A stretch of DNA of 64,000 nt from Hyphomicrobiales bacterium (GTDB lineage Bacteria; Pseudomonadota; Alphaproteobacteria; Rhizobiales; Rhizobiaceae): positions 33,023-97,022 of the forward strand of contig UCNG01000025.1 in assembly GCA_900473915.1 (NCBI GenBank). The letters run 5' to 3'. Both the position numbers and the translations under genes were made by a program. Below the pieces are notes generated by a model. The model saw only the letters and a list, made by a program, of their open reading frames with translations. It searched no databases and was not told where the DNA came from. This document shows, piece after piece, positions 19,501 to 28,620 of the stretch. The first letter of the stretch is position 1. The number at the start of each line of letters is the position of its first letter.

Positions 19501-19962
19501 TCAGACTCCGAACTTCTTGCGCAGATCGATCATGGTCAGCGCGGCGCGGGCAGCAAAACCGCCCTTGTCCTTGTCTTCGCGGCGGGCGCGAACCCATGCC
19601 TGCTCTTCGTTTTCGACCGTCAGGATGCCGTTGCCGATGGCAATGCTTTCCTCGACCGAAAGGTCGGTGAGCGCGCGGCAGGATTCATTGGACACAATGT
19701 CGAAATGATAGGTTTCGCCACGGATAACGGTGCCAAGCGCGACATAGCCATCATATTCCGTGCCGCCATTTTCCTCGCCATCGAGCGCAAAGGAAATCGT
19801 CGCCGGAATTTCGAGAGCACCGGGCACGGTGACGACATCGTAAGTCGCGCCCGCCTCATCCAAGGCTGCCTTTGCGCCATCCAGAAGCGCGTCGGCGAGA
19901 TCATCGTAGAAACGCGCTTCGACAATAAGCAAATGCGGCGCATGCGCCTCGTGCTTGGACAT
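19501..19962 (-). CDS. ribH: 6,7-dimethyl-8-ribityllumazine synthase
   Basis: 153-aa enzyme for the penultimate riboflavin step, joining 3,4-dihydroxybutanone phosphate with the ribitylamino-pyrimidine. [15 protein letters not shown] and [20 protein letters not shown] (with the catalytic His) are diagnostic, as is [13 protein letters not shown] chose the ATG at 19962 because GGAG lies six bases before it; an ATG four codons earlier gives 157 aa but has no ribosome site. Two hairpins occupy the gap to ribE upstream. Confidence 0.93.
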   Translation of the reverse strand: MSKHEAHAPHLLIVEARFYDDLADALLDGAKAALDEAGATYDVVTVPGALEIPATISFALDGEENGGTEYDGYVALGTVIRGETYHFDIVSNESCRALTDLSVEESIAIGNGILTVENEEQAWVRARREDKDKGGFAARAALTMIDLRKKFGV

Positions 19963-19987
19963 GAGAGACTCCATGACAAATTTTGCG

Positions 19988-20056
19988 GACCGCAACGATT
20001 GCGGTCAACGCTCAAAATCGGGATATGCTTTTACAGCCTGGGAATTTAGGCTGTAA
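19988..20056 (-). promoter_or_regulatory. Two hairpins in the ribE-ribH gap
   Basis: GACCGCAA (19988-19995) pairs with TTGCGGTC (19999-20006) around CGA. TTACAGCCT (20031-20039) pairs with AGGCTGTAA (20048-20056) around eight bases. Neither has a T run on the minus strand. They may set the relative expression of ribE and ribH or protect mRNA ends. The sequence does not show a known FMN riboswitch. Confidence 0.45.
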
Positions 20057-20058
20057 GC

Positions 20059-20667
20059 CTATTTCTGATATTGCGCAAGCCTTGCTGCGTAACGTGCCAG
20101 CTGGTCGATCTCAATATTTACCTTGTCGCCCGCTTTTCGCTCGCCCCAGGTCGTGACTTCCAGCGAATGGCGGATCAGGAGCACATCGAACTCATTTCCA
20201 TTGACGCCATTGACCGTCAGCGAGGTGCCATCGAGCGCAACCGAGCCCTTCTGGGCAATAAACGGCGCCAGTTCTTCCGGCGCGCGCAAGGTGAAGCGCA
20301 CGGCGTCGCCCTCATCCTTTCGCTCGATGATTTCAGCCTGTCCGTCGACATGGCCGGAAACGAGGTGACCGCCCATTTCATCGCCGAGTTTCAGCGAGCG
20401 CTCAAGATTAATGTTCCGTCCGCTCTGCCAATCGGAGATCGTCGTCAGGCGCAGCGCCTCTTCCCACGCCTCAACCTCGAACCAGCGGGCATTGGTTCCC
20501 TTTTCGGGCAAGGCAACGACCGTCAGGCAGACGCCGGAGCAGGCAATCGATGCGCCAAGCTCGATTGTTTCAGGATCATATGCGGTTTCAATACGCAGAA
20601 GGACGCCTTCATTCAGCGGCTTGATCCGGTCAACCTTGCCGATATCTGTGATAATGCCTGTAAACAT
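20059..20667 (-). CDS. ribE: Riboflavin synthase, alpha chain
   Basis: 202-aa enzyme that dismutates two lumazines into riboflavin. It has the typical start MFTGIITDIGKV and two lumazine-binding repeats of about 95 residues; the second is marked by GGHLVSGHVDG and KGSVALDGTSLTVNGV. The ATG at 20667 has GGAAG five bases upstream and overlaps the ribD stop in TGATG, so the two are translationally coupled. Confidence 0.95.
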   Translation of the reverse strand: MFTGIITDIGKVDRIKPLNEGVLLRIETAYDPETIELGASIACSGVCLTVVALPEKGTNARWFEVEAWEEALRLTTISDWQSGRNINLERSLKLGDEMGGHLVSGHVDGQAEIIERKDEGDAVRFTLRAPEELAPFIAQKGSVALDGTSLTVNGVNGNEFDVLLIRHSLEVTTWGERKAGDKVNIEIDQLARYAARLAQYQK

Positions 20668-21788
20668 CAAATCTTCCTTACATATTCCGCATAGGCATCG
20701 TCACCATAGCGAGCCTGCCTCAGAATTTTGAATTCGTCTGCGATATGGGTTTCGAGGCCGCCCACGGCAACCCCATGTGCCAGGCCGATTTCAACGGGCG
20801 AACGGAAGATGGCAAGCCGATCCACCAGCCCCTCGTCCAGAAAACTCTTCGCAACGCCTGCTCCACCTTCAACCAGAACCGAGGAAATACCCTGCGCGGC
20901 AAGATCGTCCATCAGCTCAGGCAAGGCGATGCGGCAATCGTCGGCTTCGGTCGCGAGAATGCGACAACCGGCAGCCGTCAACTCATAACGCCGCTCCGGC
21001 GATGCCTCCTCCCCGCAAGCAATCCACAAAGGCTGGGCATCAGCGGTCTGCACAAGTCTTGATGAAAGCGGCAGGCGCAATCCGCCGTCAAGCACCACGC
21101 GAACCGGCGAACGCTGCTCCAGCCCCGGCAGGCGGCAGTTCAACACCGGATCATCGGCGAGCGCGGTTTCGATGCCGATCAGGATGATATCGGTCTGGGC
21201 ACGCAGGATATGTGACTGCGCACGCGCAATCGGTCCCGTTATCGCCACCTGTCCTTCGCCCCGCCTGCCAATCATGCCATCAGCAGAAAGAGCAAGTTTC
21301 AGAATCACTTCCGGGCGTTTCCTGGAAGATCGACTGAGATAGCCGGCCAGATCATCAGCGGACTGATCGGCGAGAACGCCCGGAACGACCTCGATCCCGG
21401 CTTGGCGCAAGATGGCAAAGCCCTTTCCACTGACACGCTCATCCGGATCGGTCGCGGCAACGACGACACGCGCCACCCCTGCCCGCACCAGCGTTTCGGC
21501 ACAGGGCGGCGTGCGGCCGTGATGGGCACATGGCTCCAGCGTCACATAAGCCGTCGCACCACGCGCGGCATCTCCCGCATCGGCCAGCGCCTGCGGCTCC
21601 GCATGGGGCCTGCCGCCCAGCGCGGTCACGCCGCGCCCGACGATGACGCCATCCTTGACAATGATCGTGCCGACGGACGGATTGGTCCCGGTCAATCCCT
21701 TGTGGCGCCGCGCATAACGGATCGTCGCTTCCATGAAGCGAACATCATCCGGAGTCGCATTCGAATGCGGAAACCTGCTGCCACTCAT
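20667..21788 (-). CDS. ribD: Bifunctional riboflavin deaminase/reductase RibD
   Basis: 373-aa two-domain enzyme for the second and third riboflavin steps. The N-terminal deaminase has the zinc site HAEPQAL and PCAHHGRTPPC. The C-terminal reductase begins near KLALSADGMIGRRG and keeps SSVLVEGGAGVAKSFL. Length is usual for the fused form. The ATG at 21788 lies just after the nrdR stop, and the C-terminal stop overlaps the ribE start. Confidence 0.95.
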   Translation of the reverse strand: MSGSRFPHSNATPDDVRFMEATIRYARRHKGLTGTNPSVGTIIVKDGVIVGRGVTALGGRPHAEPQALADAGDAARGATAYVTLEPCAHHGRTPPCAETLVRAGVARVVVAATDPDERVSGKGFAILRQAGIEVVPGVLADQSADDLAGYLSRSSRKRPEVILKLALSADGMIGRRGEGQVAITGPIARAQSHILRAQTDIILIGIETALADDPVLNCRLPGLEQRSPVRVVLDGGLRLPLSSRLVQTADAQPLWIACGEEASPERRYELTAAGCRILATEADDCRIALPELMDDLAAQGISSVLVEGGAGVAKSFLDEGLVDRLAIFRSPVEIGLAHGVAVGGLETHIADEFKILRQARYGDDAYAEYVRKI

Positions 21789-21790
21789 GC

Positions 21791-22267
21791 TCAAGCGTCC
21801 AGATCGTCCTCGGTTTCGGGAACCGTCAGCTCGTCGATGACGTTGTGGAAATCGACGGCCTTGCTGAAATTGCGATAGACCGACGCAAAGCGGATATAGG
21901 CGATATCGTCGATGCCTTTCAGTGCGTCCATCGCCAGCCGCCCGATTTCGTCGGACGTGACCTCCGCTTCGCCTGAACTTTCCAGTTGGCGAACAATGCC
22001 CGAAATGGCGCGTTCAACACGGTCATTATCGACATCGCGCTTGCGCAGCGCCACCTCGATGGAGCGCGTGAGCTTGTCGCGGTCGAAGGGCACGCGACGC
22101 CCGCTTTTCTTCACGACCATCAGGTCGCGCAGCTGCACGCGCTCAAAGGTCGTGAAACGCCCGCCGCAAACCGAGCAAACACGGCGCCTGCGGATGACAG
22201 CACCGTCTTCCGCCGGGCGGGAATCCTTCACTTGCGTATCTTCAGACTGGCAATAGGGACAACGCAT
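21791..22267 (-). CDS. nrdR: Transcriptional repressor NrdR
   Basis: 158-aa ATP/dATP-sensing repressor of ribonucleotide reductase genes. A zinc ribbon is formed by Cys3 and Cys6 (MRCPYC) and the later pair in [17 protein letters not shown]. The ATP-cone follows, from [16 protein letters not shown] to about residue 140. Length matches the family. It lies between glyA and ribD on the minus strand; the ribD start follows three bases after its stop. Confidence 0.96.
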   Translation of the reverse strand: MRCPYCQSEDTQVKDSRPAEDGAVIRRRRVCSVCGGRFTTFERVQLRDLMVVKKSGRRVPFDRDKLTRSIEVALRKRDVDNDRVERAISGIVRQLESSGEAEVTSDEIGRLAMDALKGIDDIAYIRFASVYRNFSKAVDFHNVIDELTVPETEDDLDA

Positions 22268-22437
22268 GGAACTCTTTCAATCTCAATATCGGCAGCTTCA
22301 ATACTGGCAACTTCAACACTGGCATGACCGCTCTTATGTGGGGACACTCCCCATAAAAACTCAAGAGCGCACCCTTGGTAGCCGATTCCTGTCGATCATA
22401 GCCGATTAGTGGCAATCCACCTACCGGATGCGAGAAT

Positions 22438-22473
22438 GAAAAAACCCCGCTCAACAGAGTCGAACGGGGTTTT
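22438..22473 (-). terminator. Intrinsic terminator of glyA
   Basis: AAAACCCCG (22441-22449) pairs with CGGGGTTTT (22465-22473). On the minus strand the stem is followed by TTTTTTC. It lies about 20 bases beyond the glyA stop and separates glyA from nrdR. Confidence 0.85.
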
Positions 22474-22494
22474 ATCTCGATCATGTAAACCGGC

Positions 22495-23814
22495 TTATCC
22501 CTGATAGCCGTACATCGGGAAACGGTCGGTCAGGGCGATGACCTTTTCCTTCACGGCCTGTTCGACGGCGGCATTGCCCTCGTCGGAATTGGCAACCTTG
22601 AGGCCGTCGAGAACTTCGGCGATCAGCGAACCGATTTCCTTGAATTCAGTAACGCCGAAACCGCGCGTCGTGCCGGCAGGCGTGCCAAGACGGACGCCGG
22701 ACGTGACAAACGGCTTTTCAGGGTCGAACGGAATGCCGTTCTTGTTGCAGGTGATGTTTGCGCGGCCGAGAGCCGCCTCCGCGCGCTTGCCGGTCGCGTT
22801 CTTCGGACGCAGATCAACCAGCATCAGATGGTTGTCGGTGCCGCCCGAAACGATGTCGAGACCGTGAGACTTCAGTTCTTCAGCCAGAGCGCGCGCATTG
22901 TCGACGACGTTCTTGGCATAGAGCTTGAATTCCGGCTTCAGCGCTTCGGCAAAGGCGACTGCCTTGCCAGCGATGACGTGCATCAGCGGACCGCCCTGAA
23001 GGCCGGGGAAGACAGCCGAATTGATCTTCTTGGCAATGTCGGCATCGTTGGTGAGGATCATGCCGCCGCGCGGGCCGCGAAGCGACTTGTGCGTCGTCGT
23101 GGTGCAGACATGCGCATGCGGGACCGGCGAAGGATGAACGCCACCGGCAACCAAACCGGCGATATGCGCCATATCGACCATGAGATAGGCACCGACTTCG
23201 TCGGCGATCTCACGGAAGCGCTTCCAGTCCCAGATACGCGAATACGCCGTGCCGCCTGCGAGGATCAGCTTCGGCTTGTTTTCACGCGCGAGGCGGGCAA
23301 CTTCGTCCATGTCGAGCAGGTGGTCGTCCTTGCGAACGCCATAGGAAACGACATTGAACCATTTGCCGGACATGTTGACCGGCGAACCATGCGTCAGGTG
23401 GCCACCCGAATTGAGGTCGAGACCCATGAAGGTGTCGCCCGGCTGCAGCAGAGCCAGGAACACAGCCTGGTTCATCTGGCTGCCGGAATTCGGCTGAACG
23501 TTGGCGAATTCGGCGCCGAAAAGCTTCTTGGCGCGTTCGATGGCCAGTTCTTCCACGACGTCGACATACTGGCAGCCGCCATAATAGCGCTTGCCCGGAT
23601 AGCCTTCGGCATATTTGTTGGTGAGGATGGAACCCTGTGCTTCCAGAACAGCGCGCGAAACGATGTTTTCCGAGGCGATCAGCTCGATTTCATGACGCTG
23701 ACGACCGAGTTCGTTGCGAATTGCACCGAAAATCTCGGAATCGATGTCCTCGAGGCTTGCATTGAAGAAAACGTCGGAAGACGCGTTCTTGGCGGCGGCG
23801 TTGGCTTGAGACAT
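22495..23814 (-). CDS. glyA: Serine hydroxymethyltransferase
   Basis: 439-aa PLP enzyme that interconverts serine and glycine and feeds one-carbon units to tetrahydrofolate. The PLP lysine lies in [20 protein letters not shown]. Other marks are [34 protein letters not shown] and [12 protein letters not shown]. Length is usual, with a short Ala-rich N-terminal extension. The gene has its own terminator at 22438. Confidence 0.97.
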   Translation of the reverse strand: MSQANAAAKNASSDVFFNASLEDIDSEIFGAIRNELGRQRHEIELIASENIVSRAVLEAQGSILTNKYAEGYPGKRYYGGCQYVDVVEELAIERAKKLFGAEFANVQPNSGSQMNQAVFLALLQPGDTFMGLDLNSGGHLTHGSPVNMSGKWFNVVSYGVRKDDHLLDMDEVARLARENKPKLILAGGTAYSRIWDWKRFREIADEVGAYLMVDMAHIAGLVAGGVHPSPVPHAHVCTTTTHKSLRGPRGGMILTNDADIAKKINSAVFPGLQGGPLMHVIAGKAVAFAEALKPEFKLYAKNVVDNARALAEELKSHGLDIVSGGTDNHLMLVDLRPKNATGKRAEAALGRANITCNKNGIPFDPEKPFVTSGVRLGTPAGTTRGFGVTEFKEIGSLIAEVLDGLKVANSDEGNAAVEQAVKEKVIALTDRFPMYGYQG

Positions 23815-23954
23815 GTTTCACACCCTCCGGGTTAGCCGGTAAAAGCTATATGGATGAGGCGCATTATCACACTTGAGCGCACAAGGCCAATGGCCGCAAA
23901 GCGAAAAGCTTATTCCAAAATGCGGCAAACCGATTTGATAATTGAGCGGAAATG

Positions 23955-23984
23955 AAAAAGCCGCCTGAAAAGCTTCCAGGCGGC
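23955..23984 (-). terminator. Intrinsic terminator of the L,D-transpeptidase gene
   Basis: GCCGCCTG (23960-23967) pairs with CAGGCGGC (23977-23984). On the minus strand the stem is followed by TTTTT. It lies about 27 bases past the stop. Confidence 0.85.
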
Positions 23985-24011
23985 TTCCAAAACTTCTATT
24001 TCCGGCCAGAA

Positions 24012-25313
24012 TCAGGTGTCCGTGCCGAGCGCAAGGGCCGTTGCACCGTCCATCTTGTAGATATCGTCGCGGAACTGCACCACACCATCGCCAGTGGACC
24101 ATGCGGAAATGTAGACAAAGTGCAGCGGAACCGGATCGGCAAGCTGGATCGGCGTGTTCGTACCGGACTTGATCGTGCTTTCGATGGTCTGGCGGTCCCA
24201 GCCCGCCGTATTCTTCAGCAGCCAGACGTCAAGATCGCGAACATTCTGGACGCGGACACAGCCTGACGAGTCAAAGCGCATGAGCTTGTTGAAATAGCTC
24301 TTCTGCGGCGTGTCGTGCATATAGACCTGATGCTGGTTGTGGAAGTTGATCTTGGTCGAGGACATGGCGTTAATCTTGCCAGGGTCCTGACGGAACATCA
24401 GCTTCACTGCATCGTCCGTGTTCCAATCCACGGTTTCAGGCGCGACCTCCTGACCGGATTGGTCGTAAAGACGAATCTTGTTCTTCGTCAGATATTGCGG
24501 GTCCTTCCGCATCAGCGGAATGATATCCTTCTGGATGATCGACTTCGGCGCGGTCCAGTAAGGATTGAGAATGACTTCATGGATCTTCGAATTAAGGATC
24601 GGTGTCTGGCGGTCGATCTTGCCGACAACCGCCGTATGGCGCTGCACGACGCTTCCGCCTTCAACGGCCTCAATGCGCGCAGCCGGGATGTTGACCATCA
24701 CGAAACGCTGTTCCTGCATGCCCTGATTGGCCAGAGGCGAAAGGCGCTGGAGATTGGTCTGGAGCTGACCGAGGCGCGTATTGGCGTCCACATTCATGGC
24801 CGCATAGGTGAACTGCCCCATGACGCCATCAGCCGGGAGGCCATGACGCGACTGGAACCGCTTCACGGCGGCATCGACATAAGTGTCGAACGAACTGGAA
24901 AGCCCGGCTTCCTGCGGCAGGTCGCCGGAAATCATGAGGCGCTTGCGCAGCGCCTGCACGGCAGGATCGGTGACCCCGATCTGGAGCTTTGCATTGCCCG
25001 GCACGCTTGGCCAGCCGCCGCGACCGGCAATGTCGGTATATTGCGCAATGGCTGTCTGCAAATTGCCGACCGTCTGCGGGCTCAAAACCGGCTGGTTGGT
25101 CGCGACCCGCTGACCGCCCGTCGCACGGGCGTCGAACTGATCATCCCAGTTGCCGCGACGCGGCGCGGCGATAACATCCGTCAGAGCTTGCTGGGCAAAA
25201 GCCGAGGAAACCATGGCGGAGGCTGCCACGGAAAGGCCGGCTGTCGCTGCACCGCGCAGAAAACTGCGGCGATCTACTCTGAAAGCATCGGCTGGTCTGT
25301 CGGTCTTGGTCAT
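24012..25313 (-). CDS. Tat-exported L,D-transpeptidase (YcbB/YkuD type)
   Basis: 433-aa periplasmic enzyme that cross-links peptidoglycan or attaches proteins to it. A twin-arginine signal (DRRSFLRGAATAGLSVAASA) is followed by a peptidoglycan-binding domain (about 105-175: QSRHGLPADGVMGQFTYAAM) and a YkuD catalytic domain (about 205-400). The active site is visible as YMHDTPQKSYF and FDSSGCVRVQN with the catalytic Cys. The start at 25313 has GGGAC seven bases upstream. A MarR-type regulator gene lies just upstream on the same strand, as in the ldtP-ldtR pair described in Liberibacter. Confidence 0.9.
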   Translation of the reverse strand: MTKTDRPADAFRVDRRSFLRGAATAGLSVAASAMVSSAFAQQALTDVIAAPRRGNWDDQFDARATGGQRVATNQPVLSPQTVGNLQTAIAQYTDIAGRGGWPSVPGNAKLQIGVTDPAVQALRKRLMISGDLPQEAGLSSSFDTYVDAAVKRFQSRHGLPADGVMGQFTYAAMNVDANTRLGQLQTNLQRLSPLANQGMQEQRFVMVNIPAARIEAVEGGSVVQRHTAVVGKIDRQTPILNSKIHEVILNPYWTAPKSIIQKDIIPLMRKDPQYLTKNKIRLYDQSGQEVAPETVDWNTDDAVKLMFRQDPGKINAMSSTKINFHNQHQVYMHDTPQKSYFNKLMRFDSSGCVRVQNVRDLDVWLLKNTAGWDRQTIESTIKSGTNTPIQLADPVPLHFVYISAWSTGDGVVQFRDDIYKMDGATALALGTDT

Positions 25314-25602
25314 TTGCTTAGTCCCAAAAGGCTAACCGCTCGCGCGGGATATTCCCGGAGATTATCAGCAACAGGCCATCAAGGCGATATCGGGCCTGTT
25401 TCCGACGCTGGCACAATATTGCCCGTGCCATTTTTAAAACGCTTATGTCGGTTTTTATGGCTTAATCATGTCGCATGGCCGGAATTTCAAGCCATGCGCC
25501 TTACGATTGGGAGCTTCATAGCGCCTTATTCTTCTCAATGGCGGCTTGTTGTGACAGTTCTGCAACAAGGCTACGCGTCAGTTAGCAGAGACCCTGCAAT
25601 AT

Positions 25603-26118
25603 TCAGAGCCGATAAGCAATGCTGTCGTTCCAGAAGCGGTCGAGACGCTGTAGCGACTTATTCATCGCCATGAATTCATCAACCTGTATGCCGCCGACCT
25701 GCTCGATCGACGAAATATGGCGTTCATAGAGAGCGGCCACCTGATTGGCGATCTCATTGCCCTTGTCGGTAAGGCTGACGCGCACCGAACGGCGGTCAAC
25801 GCGTGAGCGCTGATGATGGATGAAGCCCATTTCGACCAGCTTCTTCAGATTGTATGAAACGTTGGAGCCGAGATAGTAACCGCGCGAGCGCAGTTCGCCA
25901 GCGGTCAGTTCCGAATTGCCGATGTTGAAAAGCAGAAGCGCCTGCGTCGCATTGATGTCGCTCTGGCCGTTGCGGTCGAACTCATCCTTGACGACGTCGA
26001 GCAGGCGGCGATGCAGGCGCTCGACCAGCTGGAGGGCTTCCAGATAAAGCGAACGAAGTGCGGTTTCCGGTGTCGTAAGCGGAGCGGATATGTCCGTCTT
26101 GCGCTGTGCGTTGATCAT
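25603..26118 (-). CDS. ldtR: MarR-family regulator, LdtR-like
   Basis: 171-aa winged-helix regulator. The DNA-binding part is visible in INATQALLLFNIGNSELTAGEL, then SNVSYNLKKLVEMGFIHHQRS and VDRRSVRVSLTDKG (the wing). Helices at both ends (LYLEALQLVERLHRRLLDVV and MNKSLQRLDRFWNDS) form the dimer interface. In Liberibacter and Sinorhizobium, LdtR controls an adjacent L,D-transpeptidase and stress tolerance; here the transpeptidase gene follows 289 bp downstream on the same strand. The name rests on family and neighbourhood. The ATG at 26118 has GAGG about nine bases upstream. Confidence 0.78.
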   Translation of the reverse strand: MINAQRKTDISAPLTTPETALRSLYLEALQLVERLHRRLLDVVKDEFDRNGQSDINATQALLLFNIGNSELTAGELRSRGYYLGSNVSYNLKKLVEMGFIHHQRSRVDRRSVRVSLTDKGNEIANQVAALYERHISSIEQVGGIQVDEFMAMNKSLQRLDRFWNDSIAYRL

Positions 26119-26466
26119 TTCTTTTGCCTCTCTGTCGGAGCAGCATTCCATGAAACCATGATGCAGCTCTCTGTCCTGTTTTATGCGGTGTATTGTTTCT
26201 CACCGTCTTGAGAGCAATTTAGGGGAGATGCATAAAATTCGACTTAAAAGTCAGCCTTAACAGTAACTTACCGGCGAGATTGAGCATTCAGGCTTAATGT
26301 TTGCTTACTCCGCGCCAATTGAGAGAGCCGGCGGGGCAGTCCTGTTCACGCGCGAAAATGCCGGTTTTCCGGGCCTTGGAAAGCCGCGCAACATTAAACT
26401 TTCGTCATTTGAGAACTGTGTGGATAGCAGCTAGTTACGGGCTATCAACATTCCATTGGAGGGACC
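26119..26466. other. Divergent promoter region
   Basis: About 350 bp between the MarR-type gene (minus) and the DUF411 gene (plus). I see no gene or RNA here. The A/T-rich part around 26210-26300 probably holds the divergent promoters. Confidence 0.45.
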
Positions 26467-26958
26467 ATGGCGCTTCGTCTTGCACAATATTTTGTGGTCG
26501 GCGGACTGTTAAGCTTTACCGGCTTCACGAGTTTTGCCCACGCGCAACCGATTACTGCCGCCCCGCAAATGACCCAGGTGACAATGTATAAAGACCCTTA
26601 TTGCGGGTGCTGTGACGGCTGGGCGGAGCATATGAAAGCCGCGGGCTTCGATGTGACGGTCAAGGTTGAGGAAGCGATGGACACTGTGAAGGCAAAGCAT
26701 GGTGTCGCCGCCAATCTTGCATCATGCCACACGGCGGTCGTCGACGGATATGTCATCGAGGGGCATGTTCCGGCGGGCGCCGTCAAGCGGCTGCTGGCCG
26801 AACGTCCACAGGCAACGGGACTGACCGCACCAGGAATGCCCATGGGCTCACCGGGCATGGAAATGCCGGGCAGCAAAGCCGATACCTATGACGTTCTGCT
26901 TTTCAAAGGGCAGTTGACGAAGTCCTTCGCCCGCTACGAAGGAACGCAGCCGCTATAA
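26467..26958 (+). CDS. Periplasmic DUF411 protein, possible copper binding
   Basis: 163-aa secreted protein. A signal peptide ends at about SFAHA. The DUF411 domain starts VTMYKDPYCGCCDGWAEHMK, a thioredoxin-like CxxC variant (CGCC), and continues through HGVAANLASCHTAVVDGYVI EGHVPA. Relatives are found with copper resistance genes and are thought to bind copper. A Met-rich stretch near the C-terminus (GMPMGSPGMEMPG) also suits copper. No copper operon is nearby, so the role is inferred. The gene converges with the next one, four bases apart. Confidence 0.82.
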   Translation: MALRLAQYFVVGGLLSFTGFTSFAHAQPITAAPQMTQVTMYKDPYCGCCDGWAEHMKAAGFDVTVKVEEAMDTVKAKHGVAANLASCHTAVVDGYVIEGHVPAGAVKRLLAERPQATGLTAPGMPMGSPGMEMPGSKADTYDVLLFKGQLTKSFARYEGTQPL

Positions 26959-26961
26959 AAT

Positions 26962-27396
26962 CTATATCGGCAGGCTGGCGCGGGCCTGCCGTTTCTTCTC
27001 GAAGAAGAGCAGGATGCGAAATGCGATAAAAATGGCAATGCATGCCGCATTGAACCCGACCGTCAGCGGCTTGTATTCGAAATGCCGTGAAAAAACGGAA
27101 TAGATGACGATTTCGCCGAGCGCTGCCACGAACCAGAGTACAGGTCCCCAGGGCGCACGCATCCACAATCCCGTTGCGGCGACGGGCATCAGGACGGCCA
27201 GAGCGACAACAGCTGTCTGCCAGGTCCATGGCATCAGATCGAACCGCCACAGAAGTCCGGGGTGGATACCGATCAGCCTGACCCAGTAGAACACACCGCT
27301 GGCCAGCGCCACGAGCGCGAGTATCCGGACGAACCATGTGAAGGCCCATTCGGTTCCGCTCGGCTGGATATGCTGGCGCAGTTCGTTCATATGCAT
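26962..27396 (-). CDS. Small integral membrane protein, DUF6163-like
   Basis: 144-aa protein with four predicted membrane helices: FVRILALVALASGVFYWVRL, the region around TAVVALAVLMPVAATGLW, VLWFVAALGEIVIYSVF and CIAIFIAFRILLFF. Helix order and size match a small family of unknown function in Rhizobiales. The ATG at 27396 has GAGG eight bases upstream. It follows the hydrolase gene on the minus strand with 13 bp between, so the two are likely one operon. Confidence 0.65.
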   Translation of the reverse strand: MHMNELRQHIQPSGTEWAFTWFVRILALVALASGVFYWVRLIGIHPGLLWRFDLMPWTWQTAVVALAVLMPVAATGLWMRAPWGPVLWFVAALGEIVIYSVFSRHFEYKPLTVGFNAACIAIFIAFRILLFFEKKRQARASLPI

Positions 27397-27409
27397 CAGC
27401 AGTTCCTCA

Positions 27410-28459
27410 TCACAAGGTCAGTTCCCTGTCGCCCAGATTTGCAAAATAGGCATTGACCTGTTCGGGCTTCACGTCCTCAAGCGTTGCAGGCTTCCATGTC
27501 GGCGCGCCATCCTTGTCGATAAGCAATGCACGAACGCCCTCGTAGAAATCGTGCCCTTCCAGCATACGGTTGGCGATGCGGTATTCCATGCGCATGCAAT
27601 CATCGAGATCGAGTGCCCGTCCATCGGCAATCTGACGGAAAGTGACAGCAACACTGGTCGGCGAACGCGTGGCGATCACCTTCACAATATCCATTGCGGC
27701 CTTGCTGCCTGCTTCGGCTTCCTTTTCCAGCACGGCCATGCACTCGGCAAGCGTTGCACCGGAAAAACACTCCGCAATGATCTGGCGCGTCTCGACAGAG
27801 GTTTCAAAATCGGGATACTGGCTGCGCGTCAAAGCGGCTTCAACGTCAGCGGTTGCAATGATGTCTTCGCGCAAATCATGCAGATCGCTTGCGGCGACCG
27901 CATGGGTGGCGATCCCGCTTTGCAGGCAGTCGCCCCAGCGGATACGGTTGCCGGTCAGCGCCAGATAATACCCGAAATTATCATGCAGATGCGGCAGGAA
28001 AGCGCTGCCGCCTACATCGGGGAAGAAACCTATGCCGGTTTCCGGCATGGCAAACATCGTGTTTTCCGTCACAATGCGATGCGATCCGTGAACGGAGATG
28101 CCAGCGCCACCGCCCATGACAATGCCGTTGATCAGCGAGATATAAGGTTTTGAATAACGGCCAATGCGTGCATTGAGCCGATATTCGTCGCGGAAGAATT
28201 CATAGGCTGGCGTTCCGGCCTGACCTGCCTTGTAGGCTGCAACCACATCGCCGCCCGCACAGAATGCCCGCCCCTCGCCTTCGAGAATGACGCATGCAAC
28301 TTCAGGGTCGTCTTCCCAAGCCTGCAATGCGCGGTCGAGCGCCAGAATCATTTTATGCGTGAGCGCATTGAGGGCTTCGGTTCGCGTAAGCTTTACTAGC
28401 CCCGCTTTTCCCTTGCGTTCAAAGCTGATTTCGCTGCCACCGCCGAAGTCAATCTGCAT
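27410..28459 (-). CDS. Enoyl-CoA hydratase/isomerase family, 3-hydroxyisobutyryl-CoA hydrolase-like
   Basis: 349-aa crotonase-fold enzyme. The N-terminal part has the two oxyanion-hole motifs: GEGRAFCAGGDVVAAYKAG, then NGIVMGGGAGISVHGSHRIV. MPETGIGFFPDVGGSAFLP is a signature of 3-hydroxyisobutyryl-CoA hydrolases, which act in valine breakdown. The extra C-terminal helices and the length agree with that subfamily. The active-site Glu (MPETG) and Asp (FPDVGG) are present. No other valine gene is near. It is divergent from hemB. Confidence 0.88.
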   Translation of the reverse strand: MQIDFGGGSEISFERKGKAGLVKLTRTEALNALTHKMILALDRALQAWEDDPEVACVILEGEGRAFCAGGDVVAAYKAGQAGTPAYEFFRDEYRLNARIGRYSKPYISLINGIVMGGGAGISVHGSHRIVTENTMFAMPETGIGFFPDVGGSAFLPHLHDNFGYYLALTGNRIRWGDCLQSGIATHAVAASDLHDLREDIIATADVEAALTRSQYPDFETSVETRQIIAECFSGATLAECMAVLEKEAEAGSKAAMDIVKVIATRSPTSVAVTFRQIADGRALDLDDCMRMEYRIANRMLEGHDFYEGVRALLIDKDGAPTWKPATLEDVKPEQVNAYFANLGDRELTL

Positions 28460-28620
28460 GTCGTGTCTCCCGTTCCCGTAAATGGGTAGAAAGTGAGACG
28501 CCCCGCGTCAATCCTGCACAGGTCAATGTTCTTGGTTTCACCACTTTTCCCATGATAAACGGGGCGCATCCGATATCAGCCTTGAAATTTCGCAAGGCAT
28601 CAATTCTCGGGAATAGCTTC

